Shown here: positions 31,923-32,328 of the stretch, piece by piece
How positions within the stretch are numbered: position 1 is the stretch's first letter
Layout: every line of letters starts with the position of its first letter
Source of the DNA: Chromera velia
Taxonomy: Eukaryota > Sar > Chromeraceae
NCBI GenBank assembly: GCA_018398765.1
Contig: JAHBMJ010001339.1
Span: 1-32,328 of the forward strand
Reading direction: 5' to 3'
Length of the DNA stretch: 32,328 nt
The notes under the pieces: generated by a model
Told to the model about the DNA's origin: nothing
Database searches by the model: none
Seen by the model: the letters and a program-made list of their open reading frames with translations, nothing else
Translations under genes and position numbers: made by a program

Positions 31923-32327
31923 TCAATCACTCAACTTTAGAGATAAGGCTAAGCGTGAGATCCCCTGAAGTGCTTGCTTGGTGAGCTCACGAGCAGCTTG
32001 CGCATTGGAGGTGACAATAGAAGATTTGAACAGAAGAAGAAAAGGTCGCGTTTACACAGAAACAGGCGTGCACAGTGAGTAACAAAGATCGCAAACGGCT
32101 CTGCATGCTTCATACGGATCGACTTGTAAAGCCAAAAGCAGCATCTTCCTCGCTTCTGTTTTGGCTGCATCCGATCCCTCAATTCCTTCTCTCTGAATCC
32201 TTTGCTTCACTTTCTTTCCCTCTACCACTTTGTTTAGTTTATTTCTTGCTTCTACCCAATTGGAGCATACTGAAAGCCGGTGCCAGAGATCATCAATTTT
32301 TCTTCCATTTGAACAACCCTCTGCCAG
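31923..32327 (-). CDS. 3' part of an unidentified reading frame with one in-frame stop (runs off window)
   Basis: On the minus strand a frame without an ATG is open from the window edge for 91 codons, including KIDDLWHRLSVCSNWVEARN, KLNKVVEGKKVKQRIQREG and ARKMLLLALQVDPYEACRAV. It ends in TAA at 32054-32052. The same frame then continues for 42 more codons (with KSSIVTSNAQAARELTKQAL and QGISRLALSLKLSD) to TGA at 31925-31923. The mixture of helix-forming charged and hydrophobic residues looks like real protein. The TAA may be the true end, a nonsense mutation in a pseudogene, or part of an unrecognised intron. No AG acceptor lies near enough to remove it simply. No family is recognised. Confidence 0.42.
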
Positions 32328-32328
32328 A

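Overview
The window is nuclear DNA of a eukaryote with intron-rich genes, most likely a protist. The genes are split into many short exons with GT-AG introns whose phases agree across 5 to 17 exons. There are no bacterial operons, and simple repeats are very abundant. A coiled coil resembling SF-assemblin at the left end, a calmodulin/centrin-like EF-hand gene and a secreted PLC-like protein would fit an alveolate such as a chromerid alga. That placement is inference and was not tested by any search.

Layout. At the left edge a minus-strand SF-assemblin-like coiled-coil gene runs off the window. It is divergent from a 17-exon plus-strand gene (1805-10717, about 731 residues). That gene joins a signal peptide, an ectodomain resembling the PI-PLC X domain, one membrane helix, and a cytoplasmic WW domain with a Gly/Arg tail. 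Its introns carry a large share of the repeats, including a 1-kb purine minisatellite.

From about 10.7 to 20.2 kb the DNA is repeat-dominated. It contains a 175-bp tandem satellite whose units look like exon cassettes, two minisatellite families, and a second, inverted copy of one of these families. It also contains a poorly defined minus-strand gene (15676-17349 and perhaps further). A 1268-bp hAT-type transposon remnant is present with terminal inverted repeats, an 8-bp target-site duplication and a decayed BED-finger transposase.

From 20.2 to 30.0 kb there are two well-supported divergent genes. One is a minus-strand four-EF-hand protein (20243-22630, about 178 residues in 6 exons). The other is a plus-strand multi-pass membrane protein of unknown family (23377-30014, about 1648 residues in 7 exons), ending in one 2.56-kb exon that encodes a disordered tail. 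After it come a possible small membrane-protein gene (30338-31024), AT-rich foldback repeats, and at the right edge the end of another minus-strand reading frame (31923-32327) that contains one in-frame stop.

The most unusual theme is a link between repeats and splice sites. Several introns begin directly with (GTCA)n or (GTCT)n arrays that include the 5' splice site. A composite intronic element is shared, in the same transcriptional sense, by the EF-hand and membrane-protein genes. The 175-bp satellite repeats an acceptor and a donor motif like those used by the real genes.
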